This document shows, piece after piece, positions 1-12,068 of a stretch of 31,985 nucleotides of DNA. Numbering within the stretch: position 1 is the stretch's first letter; the number at the start of each line of letters is the position of its first letter. Where the stretch lies: the NCBI GenBank assembly GCA_943704425.1, contig CALSCP010001831.1:16583-48567 (forward strand), written 5' to 3'. Below the pieces are notes generated by a model that saw nothing but the letters and a program-made list of their open reading frames with translations, made no database searches and was not told the origin of the DNA. Origin of the DNA: Ministeria vibrans ATCC 50519 (Eukaryota > Opisthokonta > Filasterea). The translations under genes were made by a program, and so were the position numbers.

Positions 1-307
1 TTTTTTTTGCTTTGTTTTTTCCTGTAACCTCCGTGTCGCTCTTTCGTGTATTTCCACCGCCCCATCTGCGGCTTGGCGTCAGTATGAGCTCATGCTCGCA
101 CGCTGATGACCTCATATCGTTTGTTTCTTGAGTTATTTTGAGAGAATCAAAAGTTTTTTTTTTTTTCTTGATCTTTTTATAAACGATTTGCTCGTTACGT
201 CGACTGACTTGTGCGTGACGTTGTAGACGTCCTCTGTAACGGGAGGGGCGGTAAGTAGCGACAATAAGAAGAAGAAGAAGAAGGGGGACGGTGCGGGGGA
301 CGGCAAG
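1..307. other. 5' flank of the Csk-like kinase gene
   Basis: No gene is supported here. The stretch begins with a T-rich run and becomes purine-rich (AAG repeats) just before the kinase start. The kinase reading frame stays open upstream of ATG 308 as far as position 227, directly after a possible acceptor (TTGTAG, 221-226), but no ATG lies in that open stretch. An upstream coding or 5'UTR exon is possible, but no matching donor in the right phase was found. The long minus-strand ORF across this area is the complement of Lys/Glu-rich coding sequence. Confidence 0.5.
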
Positions 308-3148
<2,841 letters not shown>

Positions 3149-3396
3149 TCTCCGCTTCCTTCGTTCCTTCTATTATTTTTTTTCTGGTGTTTGTTTCCCG
3201 TTTGTGAGTTTTTTTTGTGTTCGTTTGTTGTGTTTTTCTCCATCTTTGTTTTTTGGCTTTCTTTTTGTGTTTCTCCCGTTCCTTTGTCCTGCTTCTCTTA
3301 TTTACATTCTTTTTCAGTGTGTGAGAGAATACAAAAACATGTGATGTTTTTATTATTAATACTTATTTTAATAATTATTATGATTATCGTGCGTGG
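3149..3396. other. Convergent 3' spacer between two genes
   Basis: This T-rich spacer separates the stop of the plus-strand kinase (3148) from the stop of the minus-strand gene (3397). It probably holds both 3'UTRs. The right third is AT-rich (TTATTATTAATACTTATTTT and similar). No ORF here is credible. Confidence 0.6.
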
Positions 3397-4752
3397 TTAT
3401 TCGCCAAAGAGCTTTCTTCTGGCGCGCATTCGAGGCTGAGACTGGAGGAGAGATGGGTCGGGAAGGGATCTCTTGCGGCGGAGGGTGGGGGGAGGAGGGG
3501 CGGGAGCCGGGGAGTGTGGGGCCGGGGGCGCAACGGTAGTGGGGGCCAGGAAGGCGGAGGCGTAAAGAAGATCGTGGTCGCTGTCGTTACTTTCCGGGTT
3601 GGGTAGGGATGGTGTGGGGGGAGGGGCCTGTGTGGGGTCGAGACGCACGCGGACGGGACTTACGACACGCCCGCCGTTGCCGAGAGTAAAGCGGAGGCGA
3701 CGATGGCTCATGGCAGTGCTGCTATGCGGGGGAGCGTACAGTTGTGCCTCGAGAAGATCACGATGGCGCAGGGGCGGCGACAGAGGTCCCACAAACGCCG
3801 CTTCGGCTTCTTTTTCGTCTTGTTGTTCGTCGTCATTGTCGAGGTCCTCCTCGTTGGCCTTTCTAGTGCTTCGCGGGGGTGTCAGGTAGAGAGTGCGTCT
3901 GAAAGAGGAGGAGGAGCCGGAGCCGAGGCACGACTGCACGGCTGTGACGTGACCGGCGTTTGTGCACGCTGTGTCTTGCAGCACAGCCCCATCAGCATCC
4001 TTGTCTGATACGGGGCCCTGCTTGGCGGACGAGTCCAGCAAGTCCAATGCAATGGGCAGAGCGGGCGCCGGGTGTCTCACGGGCGTCGGCGAGGCGGATG
4101 TGGTGGGAGTGGGTTTGGTCGGCGAATGAGCGAGCGTTGACGTCGTCGAGTCTGATCGTGCGAGGATTGAGGGCGATCGCACCGACGCCGCGCGCGCAGG
4201 GAGCACGCAGTGCGGCGTAGAGGCGCTGGCGAGGGCGAGCGAGCCGTGCAGCGCGCGCGTTGAGCGGTGATCAAACGTCTCGCGCGGAAAGGTATGTGCA
4301 AGAATCTTTCGTCGCCTCTCAGCGCGTTGCCGGAGCGCCGTCACGCGTTTTGTTGCCCCGGCACTGCCGATGTTTGTGCCTCGTATTGCAGGCTCCAAAG
4401 ACGTGTCGTGTGATCGCTGGATTCGCGCCTGAAATGCGAACCGGCATTTTTTTTTGTTATTCCAAGACGAAAAAACAGAAAAAAAAAAAACAAAGAGAGA
4501 TTCAATGAGAAATGAGGGAAAGGAAAGGACGCGAACCTTGGCATAGAGAGAGTCAATGGCCGTGCTTGGTCGATTCTGAGCGTCTGCAGCCTCGCTACAC
4601 TGTCCGTTCAAAGAGAAATCCCAAGTGAGTCGGTCTTTTCATTTGCTCAAACGATGACGTACGGTGACCACGGAGCGATCGGGCGAGGGCTGGGCCGCAT
4701 ACGGAAGAACTGTGCCTCTGTACAGGCCGAAAAAGGCACTGCGAGAGGTCAT
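3397..4752 (-). CDS. Pro/Ser-rich protein with C-terminal RxLF motif
   Basis: I do not recognise the family. The model has three exons read on the minus strand: 4752-4663 (ATG at 4752), 4599-4537 and 4428-3397, about 394 residues with phase-0 junctions. The first donor is a good GTACGT; the second is GTTCGC, with a T-rich tract before the TTTCAG acceptor. The N-terminus is MTSRSAFFGLYRG. A basic stretch near residues 70-95 (RQRAERRRK) is followed by a disordered region rich in Ser, Pro and Thr with several S/T-P sites (LTPPRS, VSPVRV, LSPPLR, SPTKPTP), an acidic patch (NEEDLDNDDEQQDEKE) and a basic C-terminus ending RARRKLFGE. This suggests a nuclear phosphoprotein, which is inference only. 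The 108-nt second intron is in frame without stops, so it could also be coding. Confidence 0.6.
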
Positions 4753-5064
4753 ATCTTACGGCGAAGAAAAAAGATGAATTAAAAGTTATTCATTCGATTG
4801 AAATTATATTTTTGTATTCGCTGAGAGAATGTGTGACGTTGCTCGCCTGATGAAACGTCAAAACGAGTTACGAGTGGCCTGTAAAGGACTGAAGGCAGTG
4901 AGACGGTCCTGTTCTGGAGGTGGGGGTTGGATCGGACGGGGTTGTGCCTTTACGTTTCAATCATCCACCAATCATCTGGGGCCCAGATGAGTTAACCGTT
5001 AGTGAACTTTAAAACTTATGTCTTATGCGAACATTTCTTTATTTGTGTTCCTCGCGCTCGCACG
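4753..5064. promoter_or_regulatory. Divergent promoter region
   Basis: The starts of the minus-strand gene (4752) and the plus-strand gene (5065) face away from each other across 312 bp. The region is AT-rich next to the minus-strand start (about 4765-4820) and mixed elsewhere. I see no clear TATA box or repeat, and its role as a shared promoter is inferred from the arrangement alone. Confidence 0.45.
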
Positions 5065-5261
5065 ATGAGCAGAAGACTAGGGAGTGGATTTGAGCCGTCG
5101 AAGCAGTGGCGGGTGATTGCGGTGGCTCTGGCGCTGGTTGTGGCGGGAACAGTGTTGTATGCGCGGTCGGAGATTGCAACGCTCAGCGAGCTGGTACGGG
5201 GCGGAGGGGTGTTGCTGGGGCTGCATGTGGAGGGGCGGGGGGTGTGGTTCTGACTGTGGGG

Positions 5262-5301
<40 letters not shown>

Positions 5302-6652
5302 TCCGCGCAGACCAAGACCCTCACTGCGCGCATTGACGAGCTGCAGACGGCCAAAGGTGCAGGCGACGCGCACATCCGGCCCTGGTACTGACTGTGTTCC
5401 TTGTAGAGATTGGCGCGGCACAAGCGGCGGCGAAACTGGCGGCTGCTCAAGGTAGAGGGGAGACACGTCGGGAGAAAAAAACGAACGGCCTTTTTCTCTT
5501 TTCTCTTTTTCACATGTTTAGACGAGGCGAGGGAACGATCGCGGCGGGGAGAAGCAGACTTGGAGAAACTACGCACGGAAGTTGCCGCCAGCGAGAAAGA
5601 AATTGGTATGATGTTGTGCGAGTGAGTGAGTGAGTGAGATGGATGAAGAACGTCTCGTTTTGTCTGGCCACAGCGAGTCTTCAGGCACAGCTGACCGATT
5701 GCGAGCTCGTGTCCAAGTTGGTCAAGGTACAACGTTGGTTTGGGGTGCAGAGAGAGAGATAGAGAACGAGTGAGAAGCGCACCGAATCTGACGAGCGTAT
5801 CTTTTGTGGGGTCGTTTTTGTGCTTGACAGGAAAATGAGATGCAAATGACAGAGAAGGAGGCGGAGTTGACGCGGTGTCGCGAGGAGTATGACGAAGTGC
5901 AAATTGCAAGTGAGCAAGCGCGACACGAGTCGGTGCAGCTGTCGCGAGACTTGCGACTGTGCGAAGAGGAAGGAGAGAAGAAGAGGGCAGGAGGCGAGGC
6001 GAACAAGGGTGAACGAGAGGGGGAGACGAAGACGAAGGGGAAAGGGAGAGGGAAAACGGCAAAGGCGGATGATGAAGGGGAGCAAGGACATTTGGAGGAG
6101 GCACGGTACCGTGGAGTGAAGCATTCGCTGGAGCCGCCACGGGAAGGCGATGAGAGTACGGCGAAGGAGGAGGAGGTGCCGGTGTTGCCGATGAAGGAGG
6201 AGGGCGACAGTGAGACGGGGGAGACGGACGACAGTGAGAGTGAGAGTGAGAGTGAGAGTGCGGATGAGCTGGAGGGTGCGGAGGCAGAGGCGGACGGCAG
6301 TGAGTTTTCTGAGTCGTCTGAGTCCGACGACGACGCCTCTGAGTTGTCAGAGTCTGAGCCTGAACCTGAGGTTGAGCTTGAGGTTGTGGAACGGCGGTCG
6401 GTTGGACAGCAGGCGAGTGAAGGAGGAGAAGGAGGGGAGCAAGTGGGAGGAGAAGAGGAAGGGAGTGCTGAGCTGGCGTTAAGTGGTGGACGAGTGTTAC
6501 GGCGCGTGGATGCGCATGCCAAGCAGAAGCAGAAGAGGGGTGGTTTGAAGAGTAAGAAGAAGCCGGAGCTGAAGAAGAAGCTGAACCTGACGCACCACGA
6601 GAGAGTACAAAGTCGTGTGCAGCGGGGAGTGGGTAGTGGGGGAATGCATTAA
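5065..6652 (+). CDS. Type II membrane protein, coiled coil, acidic Ser/Glu tail
   Basis: Six exons: 5065-5193, 5311-5356, 5407-5451, 5522-5605, 5674-5726 and 5831-6652, about 392 residues; all junction phases agree. Residues 1-14 are basic and polar, 15-36 form one hydrophobic membrane span (VIAVALALVVAGTVLY core) and no signal peptidase site is evident, so a type II topology is likely. Residues about 40-160 are Glu/Lys/Ala/Leu-rich with heptad-like spacing (TARIDELQTAK, LEKLRTEVAASEKEI), a coiled coil. Residues about 175-330 are highly charged, with DSESESESESADE and repeated SE/SD blocks. The C-terminus is basic (KSKKKPELKKKL). The layout resembles Golgi type II proteins such as GOLIM4 or GOLM1, but I see no homology signature, so no name is given. 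Short upstream exons feed one large 3' exon. Confidence 0.72.
5264..5299. repeat. (TC)n tract at an intron 3' end
   Basis: A TC dinucleotide run lies in the first intron of the type II membrane protein gene, just ahead of the CGCAG acceptor at 5310. It doubles as the polypyrimidine tract. Confidence 0.85.
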
Positions 6653-6729
6653 ACTGAACTTTATTACAAAACACGACAAAAGAGGAAAGGACAGAGGAAG
6701 AGAGGAAGAGTAGGGAGATAGAAACAAAG

Positions 6730-6733
<4 letters not shown>

Positions 6734-6819
<86 letters not shown>
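6734..6819. repeat. (GA)n microsatellite, about 86 bp
   Basis: A near-perfect GA dinucleotide run fills most of the spacer between the convergent stops at 6652 (+) and 6859 (-). Translated ORFs of alternating Arg/Glu or Leu/Ser across it are artefacts. Confidence 0.95.
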
Positions 6820-6820
<1 letters not shown>

Positions 6821-6858
6821 ATCATCGCAGTCATGGACACGCATTCACATACGCGCGA

Positions 6859-7260
6859 CTACTTTTGTTCTGCGTCGGGGGTGTAGCCAAGGGATTCGAC
6901 AAAGGCGGGCAGTTTGTCCGTCTTCTGCATCTCGATGATCACATCTGCTCCGCCCACAAGTTCGCCGTTGGTGTACAGTTGCGGGAAGGTGGGCCACTCG
7001 CTGTACTCTTTGGCGCCCTCACGGATGTCCTGGTTGTCGAGGACGTTGACCGTCTGGATGTCGTTGGGAGGGACACCTGAAAGCGAAATGCGCCGAGATG
7101 AGTTGGTCAGGACAGCAGGCTGCACGCAAGCGGGGGGCGGAACGTACCATACATGGTGAGCAGCTGGCCCACTGCTCGGCTGAAGCCACACATGGGCGAG
7201 TCCAGAGAACCCTTCATGAACAGGACAATTTTGTGTTCCTTGACCGTCTGAGAGAGAGAA

Positions 7261-7305
<45 letters not shown>

Positions 7306-7474
7306 ACGGTGAGCACGACAGGAGAGCCACAGCAACACGGGGCACCTTCTCGATCCACTCCTGCACGTTCTTCTCGTCGACATGCGCTGTTGCGAGTGCG
7401 GCGTAGTTTCGAAGAGTGGCGTGACGCGCTGCCACGAGCGACGACGACGCGCGTTGGCTGGCAAAGCGGAGCAT
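6859..7474 (-). CDS. GLRX5: Monothiol glutaredoxin, mitochondrial (Grx5 type)
   Basis: CGFS-type glutaredoxins carry [2Fe-2S] clusters with glutathione in mitochondrial Fe-S protein assembly. Three exons on the minus strand: 7474-7346, 7247-7148 and 7076-6859, giving 148 residues, the usual Grx5 length. Residues 1-28 are Arg/Ser/Ala-rich without acidic residues (MLRFASQRASSSLVAARHAT), typical of a mitochondrial presequence. The domain shows FMKGSLDSPMCGFSR with the active-site CGFS at 63-66, then WPTFPQLYTNGELVGG and a GGADVI glutathione-binding segment. The usual pre-Cys residue pattern (P-x-C) is kept. The first intron contains a (CT)n tract on the coding strand before its acceptor. The start codon lies 139 bp from the divergent ANKLE2-like gene, suggesting a shared promoter. 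Confidence 0.93.
7264..7301. repeat. (GA)n tract in glutaredoxin intron 1
   Basis: On the coding (minus) strand this is a CT run forming the polypyrimidine tract ahead of the acceptor at 7248-7250. Confidence 0.85.
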
Positions 7475-7613
7475 GGTGTATTTGGAAAGATGTGTGAGCA
7501 GAATAGAGTGAATAAGGAACAATAGAATGTCAAAATGAGGAGTTGAGTAGTCGTTTAGTCATGACAAAAAGTCACAATACTCGTTATCAAAATTACAATT
7601 ATTTTTATTTGAT
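7475..7613. promoter_or_regulatory. Short divergent promoter (GLRX5 / ANKLE2-like)
   Basis: These 139 bp separate two ATGs facing away from each other and must hold both 5'UTRs and core promoters. The right half is AT-rich (AATTACAATTATTTTTATTT just before 7614). No specific motif is assigned. Confidence 0.5.
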
Positions 7614-9884
7614 ATGGAAGATGCTCTTGCTGCGCTCTCGTTGGGCCCCGACGAGTCCGTGGCAGATTGGGTAGCGACTCTGTCGACGTCTCGTCTGCTG
7701 GAGGAGCTGAAAAAGCGCGGCGAGAAGACAGGGCCGGTGAACAAGCGAACGCGACCGCTGTTTGAAAAGCGTCTGCTTGCCGCCATGGGTGCCAGTGATT
7801 CGGTGCGCTCGGCGGCGTCGCTGGCCGCGGCGGGCTGCACCGCATCCACCCCTCCTGCTTCTGCTGCTGCTGCCCCGGCCACCCCCTCCGCACCCGCCGC
7901 CGCCGCCGCAGCAGCAGCAGCAGCAGAGGCAGCGCAAGAGGCGCCTCTTTCAAACACCGCGCTCTTTGTCGTCGTCGTCGCTGGTCGCCCTCAGCTCGTC
8001 GAGCATTTCCGCGATGTTTTGGGTCTGCTCAAGGAGCACGGGGGAGGCGCACACTTTTTCAAGCACGCCACGGCCGAGGCGGCGCGCGAGCGGTTCGCGC
8101 GCCTCCAGGACAGTCCGGCGACGACGCAGCCGGCGACTCCGCGCGCGCGCAGTCTCAACCGCGATCCCGATTTGCCAAGCATGCTGGCGTTTCGCAAAGC
8201 CCTCGAGATGGGCGACGTGGCACGCTGCGAGCAGCTGCTGACTGAGATGCCGCGACTGCTCGTTGCCAAAAACGGTCGGCTGTTTGAGCTACATGCAGGC
8301 AAGCGACTGACTGCGTTGCACATTGCTTGCGAAGGATCGACCCAGAACCAAGCACGATTGCTGCGCTTTCTGTTGGACACGCTTGCAAGCGACCGCTACT
8401 GGGAGTGCTGGCGGGCGTTTGCGGAGCGAGTGGGCGCTGTGGATACAACGTTGCGTGCACGACGAAACATGGGCGACTATGTCAATGCCGAGGACGACTT
8501 GCACAACACGGCGCTGCACTATGCTTCTCGCTACGGCCTTGTAGCGTGTGTTGAAATGCTTGTGGCAACGCCCGGCATTGATCTGTACGTGCTCAACACG
8601 AACCAAAAGGCCGAGATGGTCGTGGAGACACCCCGACGGCAAACGGCACGCGACTGTGCATGTGGTCTGTCGGGCTCGACCGCGACACGCACGCGCATCC
8701 AGCAGATCCTTGACGACCAGTGGATGATACCGCTGCTGCGCGATGCCACGTCCATGCCCATCGTGGCCGAGCCCATTGATCGCACGGTCGAGCTGGATAT
8801 TCGAGTGGGGGCTCTGGTGGAGTGCTCGGATGAGCCTGACTCGCCCGACGAGCGAGCACTGCCGTCGTCACTGTCGCCACCCTCCAATACGCCCAGCACC
8901 AACAGCATCAGCAACAGTCCAGCGCAGCTCCAGTCGCCCTTGACAATGGCGATGGCGAGCAACAGTGCGCTCTCGCGGCTGGATGAGCCCCAGACACCGT
9001 CGCCATCGCCGCACCGTCGTCGTGTTGCCTCGCCTGCGTCGCGCGGTGGCAGTGCGCGCTCGTCGCCCCGCTCTGCTCTTGATCCCGAACTCAAAGTGCA
9101 AGCAATGATGGGTCCGATGAGTCGAGCGAGTGCGGCCGAGCTGTGCCAGTCGTGGCGGCGGACACCGCCTCGTCGACGAAACAAGGGAGGGGGCGAGTCA
9201 TCGGGCGGTGTGGCGAGTGAAAGTGTGCGAGTGCTACGTGTGACAGATGCGGAGCGAGGCCTGGAGCGAGTGGGTCGGGGACTGGCGCGAGAGCGAGGTG
9301 TGGAGTGGCTGGAGGTGTGGGCGTGGCTGCGGGATGGACGGCTGGACGGACGGGGCGAGGAGGATGACGGGGTGGTCGAGCGGCTGCTCGAAACACATCT
9401 GACGCGCACAGGGGCACCGTTTGTAAATGGGGAGGAGGCGAGCGAGGAAGACTCGACGTTGTTTCGACGCTTGCGCGATCGGTCGTTTGGGGAGGGATCG
9501 CGGGTGCGCGAGTGGGGAGTGCGCGTGGCACAGCGGATTGTGGAGCATGGCGTGCACGAGGGGGCATGGCCTCGGGCGGTAGGGGCGGCGGATTTGGGAA
9601 CGGCGCAGGGACGCCGGCAGCTGGAAATGCACCTCTCCAAGACAGGCGAAGGGTTTGTGTGGGGTGGCAGTGTGACCCTGGACGACTATCTGGCGTGGGT
9701 GGCGGTGGGGGAACACACGCGCAGTGGTGGGGACAGTGATGGAGGTGGGGCGTTGACGGCGGAGTGGCGGGCGCGGGTGGGGGAGCGGGTGGAGCGGTAC
9801 CCGCGCGTGTACGGAGCAGACCGGGCGCAGTGGCCGCGCGGAGTGGCGCGCCGACGATTGCGCTATGACGACGACGACGACTAA
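7614..9884 (+). CDS. ANKLE2: LEM-domain ankyrin protein, ANKLE2/LEM4-like
   Basis: In animals ANKLE2 sits at the ER/nuclear envelope and promotes BAF dephosphorylation for nuclear reassembly after mitosis. This is a single exon of 756 residues. A LEM-like motif is at about 20-57 (LSTSRLLEELKKRGEKTGPV followed by RPLFEKRLL). A poly-Ala linker lies at about 85-112. Residues about 113-165 (ALFVVVVAGRPQLVEHF, HFFKHATAEAARERF) resemble the viroplasmin-like segment that ANKLE2 carries before its ankyrins. Ankyrin-type helices run about 190-350 (FRKALEMGDVARCEQLL, LTALHIACEG, NTALHYASRYGLVACVEMLV). A Ser/Pro-rich stretch at 415-500 is followed by a C-terminal region with LARERGVEWLEVWAWLRD, similar to the C-terminal helix block of ANKLE2. 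No membrane span is obvious. It is the only large intronless gene among intron-rich neighbours. The domain order supports the assignment; orthology is inferred. Confidence 0.8.
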   Translation: MEDALAALSLGPDESVADWVATLSTSRLLEELKKRGEKTGPVNKRTRPLFEKRLLAAMGASDSVRSAASLAAAGCTASTPPASAAAAPATPSAPAAAAAAAAAAEAAQEAPLSNTALFVVVVAGRPQLVEHFRDVLGLLKEHGGGAHFFKHATAEAARERFARLQDSPATTQPATPRARSLNRDPDLPSMLAFRKALEMGDVARCEQLLTEMPRLLVAKNGRLFELHAGKRLTALHIACEGSTQNQARLLRFLLDTLASDRYWECWRAFAERVGAVDTTLRARRNMGDYVNAEDDLHNTALHYASRYGLVACVEMLVATPGIDLYVLNTNQKAEMVVETPRRQTARDCACGLSGSTATRTRIQQILDDQWMIPLLRDATSMPIVAEPIDRTVELDIRVGALVECSDEPDSPDERALPSSLSPPSNTPSTNSISNSPAQLQSPLTMAMASNSALSRLDEPQTPSPSPHRRRVASPASRGGSARSSPRSALDPELKVQAMMGPMSRASAAELCQSWRRTPPRRRNKGGGESSGGVASESVRVLRVTDAERGLERVGRGLARERGVEWLEVWAWLRDGRLDGRGEEDDGVVERLLETHLTRTGAPFVNGEEASEEDSTLFRRLRDRSFGEGSRVREWGVRVAQRIVEHGVHEGAWPRAVGAADLGTAQGRRQLEMHLSKTGEGFVWGGSVTLDDYLAWVAVGEHTRSGGDSDGGGALTAEWRARVGERVERYPRVYGADRAQWPRGVARRRLRYDDDDD

Positions 9885-10016
9885 GGAGCGACCGGGGAAG
9901 GGGGTGTACTGTACCAAGTGACGCGAATTTATATAGAATATATAATTAATTTTACAGTTGATGGGAGGTCCATGCGATTATTTTTTTCGCAGACGTGAGA
10001 GTGTGCTTGTGTGTGG
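9885..10016. other. Convergent spacer, ANKLE2-like / GPN3
   Basis: This 132-bp spacer holds the 3' ends of two convergent genes. It includes an AT-rich stretch (TTTATATAGAATATATAATT, about 9929-9948) that could serve 3'-end formation on either strand. Confidence 0.5.
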
Positions 10017-10952
10017 TCACGGCTCTTCTCCGTCATCTTCGAGATGCTACAAAAAAAAAGAAAGATAGAAGGAGGGGGATGAGTGAAAGAGAGAGCACAC
10101 ACTGTGCGTTGCTTACCGGGTCGATTTTGACTTCTTCGTCTTCGCCCCACTGGACGAGAGAATCCACTTGAAAAAGAAGGGCCGAGACGGAATCGTCGTC
10201 GGAGACATCGAGAGGAACAAAGGAGACACAGGAGTAGTCGTCAATAAGGGAGGCAAGCTGATGGTTGAAGCGAGCAAAGCCAGGACGAACAGGAAGGGAC
10301 GGCTGAGCCAGGTCGGAGAGGAGTCGGTGCGTGTCGGCCGTGAGAAAGCTGCGAGAAGGGGAGTGATGAAGATCAGGTGGCGTGGGGTGGCATGGAGGGT
10401 ACGAACCGTTCCAGGTTGGAATAGGCCTTTTGACGTTTGTCAAGGAGATCGATTTTGGTGAGGACACTGAGCTGGGGCAGATCGAGCTGGATCATGGCAG
10501 CGAGGGTGGCGACAGTGGCGCCGAGGAACTTGCTGGGGTCGCGCGAGAAGTGTGCTGCGTCAATGAGAAACACACCGGCCATACGGTAGTCGTAATCCTG
10601 CGGTGGAAGGTGGAGGGAAGCAATTGAGTGACAAAAAGAAGGCGAATGTGAACTTTGCAACTGTGTTTTGGGTGTGTACTTGTGTGAGTGCTTTTGCGAG
10701 TTGTCTCATGATAGGAAAGTGAATGTACAGCTCGATCTGACCGGGACAGTCGAAGAGGAGGTAGTCGTCTTCAAAGCTGCCAATAGCATTGTGGAGCCAT
10801 TCGATGTTGGCCAAGAGAAACCTGCAAAGGACGAGGGTCAGACGGGTGCGATGAGTGCGCTGTGCCGTACTCCATGCAGTAGATGAGACCGCCGTTGGGG
10901 CCGAATTTAAGCTCCTCTGCGACGTCGTCGAGCGAGATGAGGTCGCGAATGT
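10017..10952 (-). CDS. GPN3: GPN-loop GTPase 3, 5' exon(s) with P-loop missing
   Basis: GPN3 acts with GPN1 in assembly and nuclear import of RNA polymerase II. Five exons are visible on the minus strand: 10952-10871, 10821-10680, 10597-10407, 10348-10117 and 10046-10017, about 225 residues with consistent phases. The first visible exon starts mid-codon with [20 protein letters not shown]; the GPN motif (Gly-Pro-Asn) is intact. Next come [15 protein letters not shown] (G3), [13 protein letters not shown] (G4 TKxD) and [14 protein letters not shown] near the C-terminus, which fits GPN3 better than GPN2. The family begins with an N-terminal GxxGxGKS/T P-loop about 60 residues before IRDL; nothing like it is found between 10953 and the next gene start. 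The exon is preceded directly by a GA/GTTCAAGAGA repeat. One donor is GTTCGT (10406 downwards). Confidence 0.88.
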
Positions 10953-10955
10953 CTA

Positions 10956-11075
10956 CGAGAGTTCAAGAGAGAGTTCAAGAGAGAGAGAGAGAGTTCAAGA
11001 GAGTTCAAGAGAGAGTTCAAGAGAGTTCAAGAGAGTTCAAGAGAGAGAGAGAGTTCAAGAGAGAGAGAGAGAGAG

Positions 11076-11112
<37 letters not shown>
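10956..11112. repeat. GTTCAAGAGA / (GA)n compound repeat
   Basis: Irregular tandem copies of GTTCAAGAGA, separated by GA runs of different length, pass into a pure (GA)n tract. It lies between the 5'-truncated GPN3 exon and the 3' end of the neighbouring membrane protein gene. Confidence 0.9.
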
Positions 11113-11115
<3 letters not shown>

Positions 11116-11123
11116 ATATAATA

Positions 11124-11925
11124 TTATACGTTTGGTGATGCAAGAGAGCGTGTAGTGGAGATGTTTGATGATGATTTTGCTGTTGCTGCCGCCGCTGCTG
11201 ATATTGTCGACCTTGTTGATGATGATGCTGACAGGCTGGGGCGGGGAGCGGTCTCTTCGACAGAGTCCAAGGGCGTAAGCGACAGGGTGGGCTCAACAGG
11301 GTGCATTTGTTGGAGAAGTCCTGAGAGGGAGAGAGACAGGTTTGAGACAAACGAAGGTTTGCACAATCAAGGGCTGACTTTGGAAGGGAGAGAGGAAGTA
11401 GACAAAGGGAAAGAGCAGAAGAGCGGCGACAAGAAAGCGGATTTCAATGACGAGTGGAGCGAGGGTGAGGAGGACGCAGAAGAGGAGGAAGGTGGAGGTG
11501 AGGCGTGGATCGCGCCATCGAATCAGTCCGGCAAGTTCGTCGAGAACATTGTCTAGGGTCGCGCCAGTCTCAAGCAGGGACCGCATCCAGTTGCGATACA
11601 GCATAAGGGAGGCAGCCACGGAGTCTGTGTCGCCGGCCAGGCCGTCGGGAGCGGGAGTCGGCTCGTGTGTGTAGGCGGCGTTAGCTTTGAAGCGAAGGTA
11701 CTCGCCAGCGAGGCCTGTGCATGCCAGCGTGCCCGTCCCCACCAAGAGATACACCGGGTTGCGTGCAAGTAGCTGTATAGTGATCACCACGGGCAGCGTG
11801 ACCAGCGGACGCTCCCAGCAGAGCAGCGCCAAGAGCCACTTGGGACGGAGGAGCTTTGTACACTTGCCGTGCAGTCGGTCTGCAAGGCGCACCACGGCGC
11901 CCATATCAAAGACAGGCTTTGACAT
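11124..11925 (-). CDS. Multi-span membrane protein, Ser/Ala-rich tail
   Basis: Family not identified. Model: exon 1 11925-11379 and exon 2 11320-11124, a 58-bp intron with a GTCAGC donor and a long pyrimidine tract before CTCTCAG; phase 1 on both sides; about 246 residues. An upstream in-frame ATG at 12009 would add 28 residues; 11925 is chosen because MSKPVFDMGAVVRLADRLHG looks like a natural start, but this is not certain. Two hydrophobic hairpins are visible: about 41-80 (PLVTLPVVITIQLL, NPVYLLVGTGTLACTGLAG) and about 148-180 (STFLLFCVLLTLAPLVI, FLVAALLLFPFVYFL). The amphipathic stretch between them (ETGATLDNVLDELAGLIRW) followed by a hairpin recalls the C-terminal membrane module of MCTP or reticulon-like proteins. 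An ER or endosomal shaping role is only a guess. Without splicing the frame ends at 11293. Confidence 0.6.
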
Positions 11926-12068
11926 GGAGTCACCCGAGAGGAAGGGAGGAGAAAGTGTTTGAGAAATGAGAATACTCAAACAGCTCTTCCTATTCACTCG
12001 CGATTCCATAAAGCACTAATTAAAAATTTAAAATTTAAATTAAGCATTTTCTTGCGGGCGATTGTGGA
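11926..12068. promoter_or_regulatory. Divergent promoter (membrane protein / COG5)
   Basis: This short spacer separates two divergent starts. Its centre is strongly AT-rich (TTAAAAATTTAAAATTTAAA, about 12020-12039). If the upstream ATG at 12009 is used, the spacer shrinks to 59 bp. Confidence 0.45.

Noticed and set aside
5016..6674. 552-residue minus-strand ORF, Ser/Pro/His-rich
   Set aside because: It lies antisense to six well-phased plus-strand exons, crosses introns and a TC microsatellite, and has low-complexity composition from complemented acidic codons.
8531..9640. 369-residue minus-strand ORF, Ser/Arg-rich
   Set aside because: Antisense to the ankyrin and C-terminal part of the ANKLE2-like gene; composition is a by-product of GC-rich codons.
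10956..11112. Tandem GTTCAAGAGA units considered as a CRISPR array
   Set aside because: There are no unique spacers of constant length, the units are short and grade into (GA)n, and the context is a eukaryotic gene spacer.
11027..11350. Minus-strand ORF considered as the missing GPN3 N-terminus
   Set aside because: It has no GxxGxGKS/T motif and is mostly His/Gln and repeat-derived; the other frame fits the tail of the membrane protein gene.
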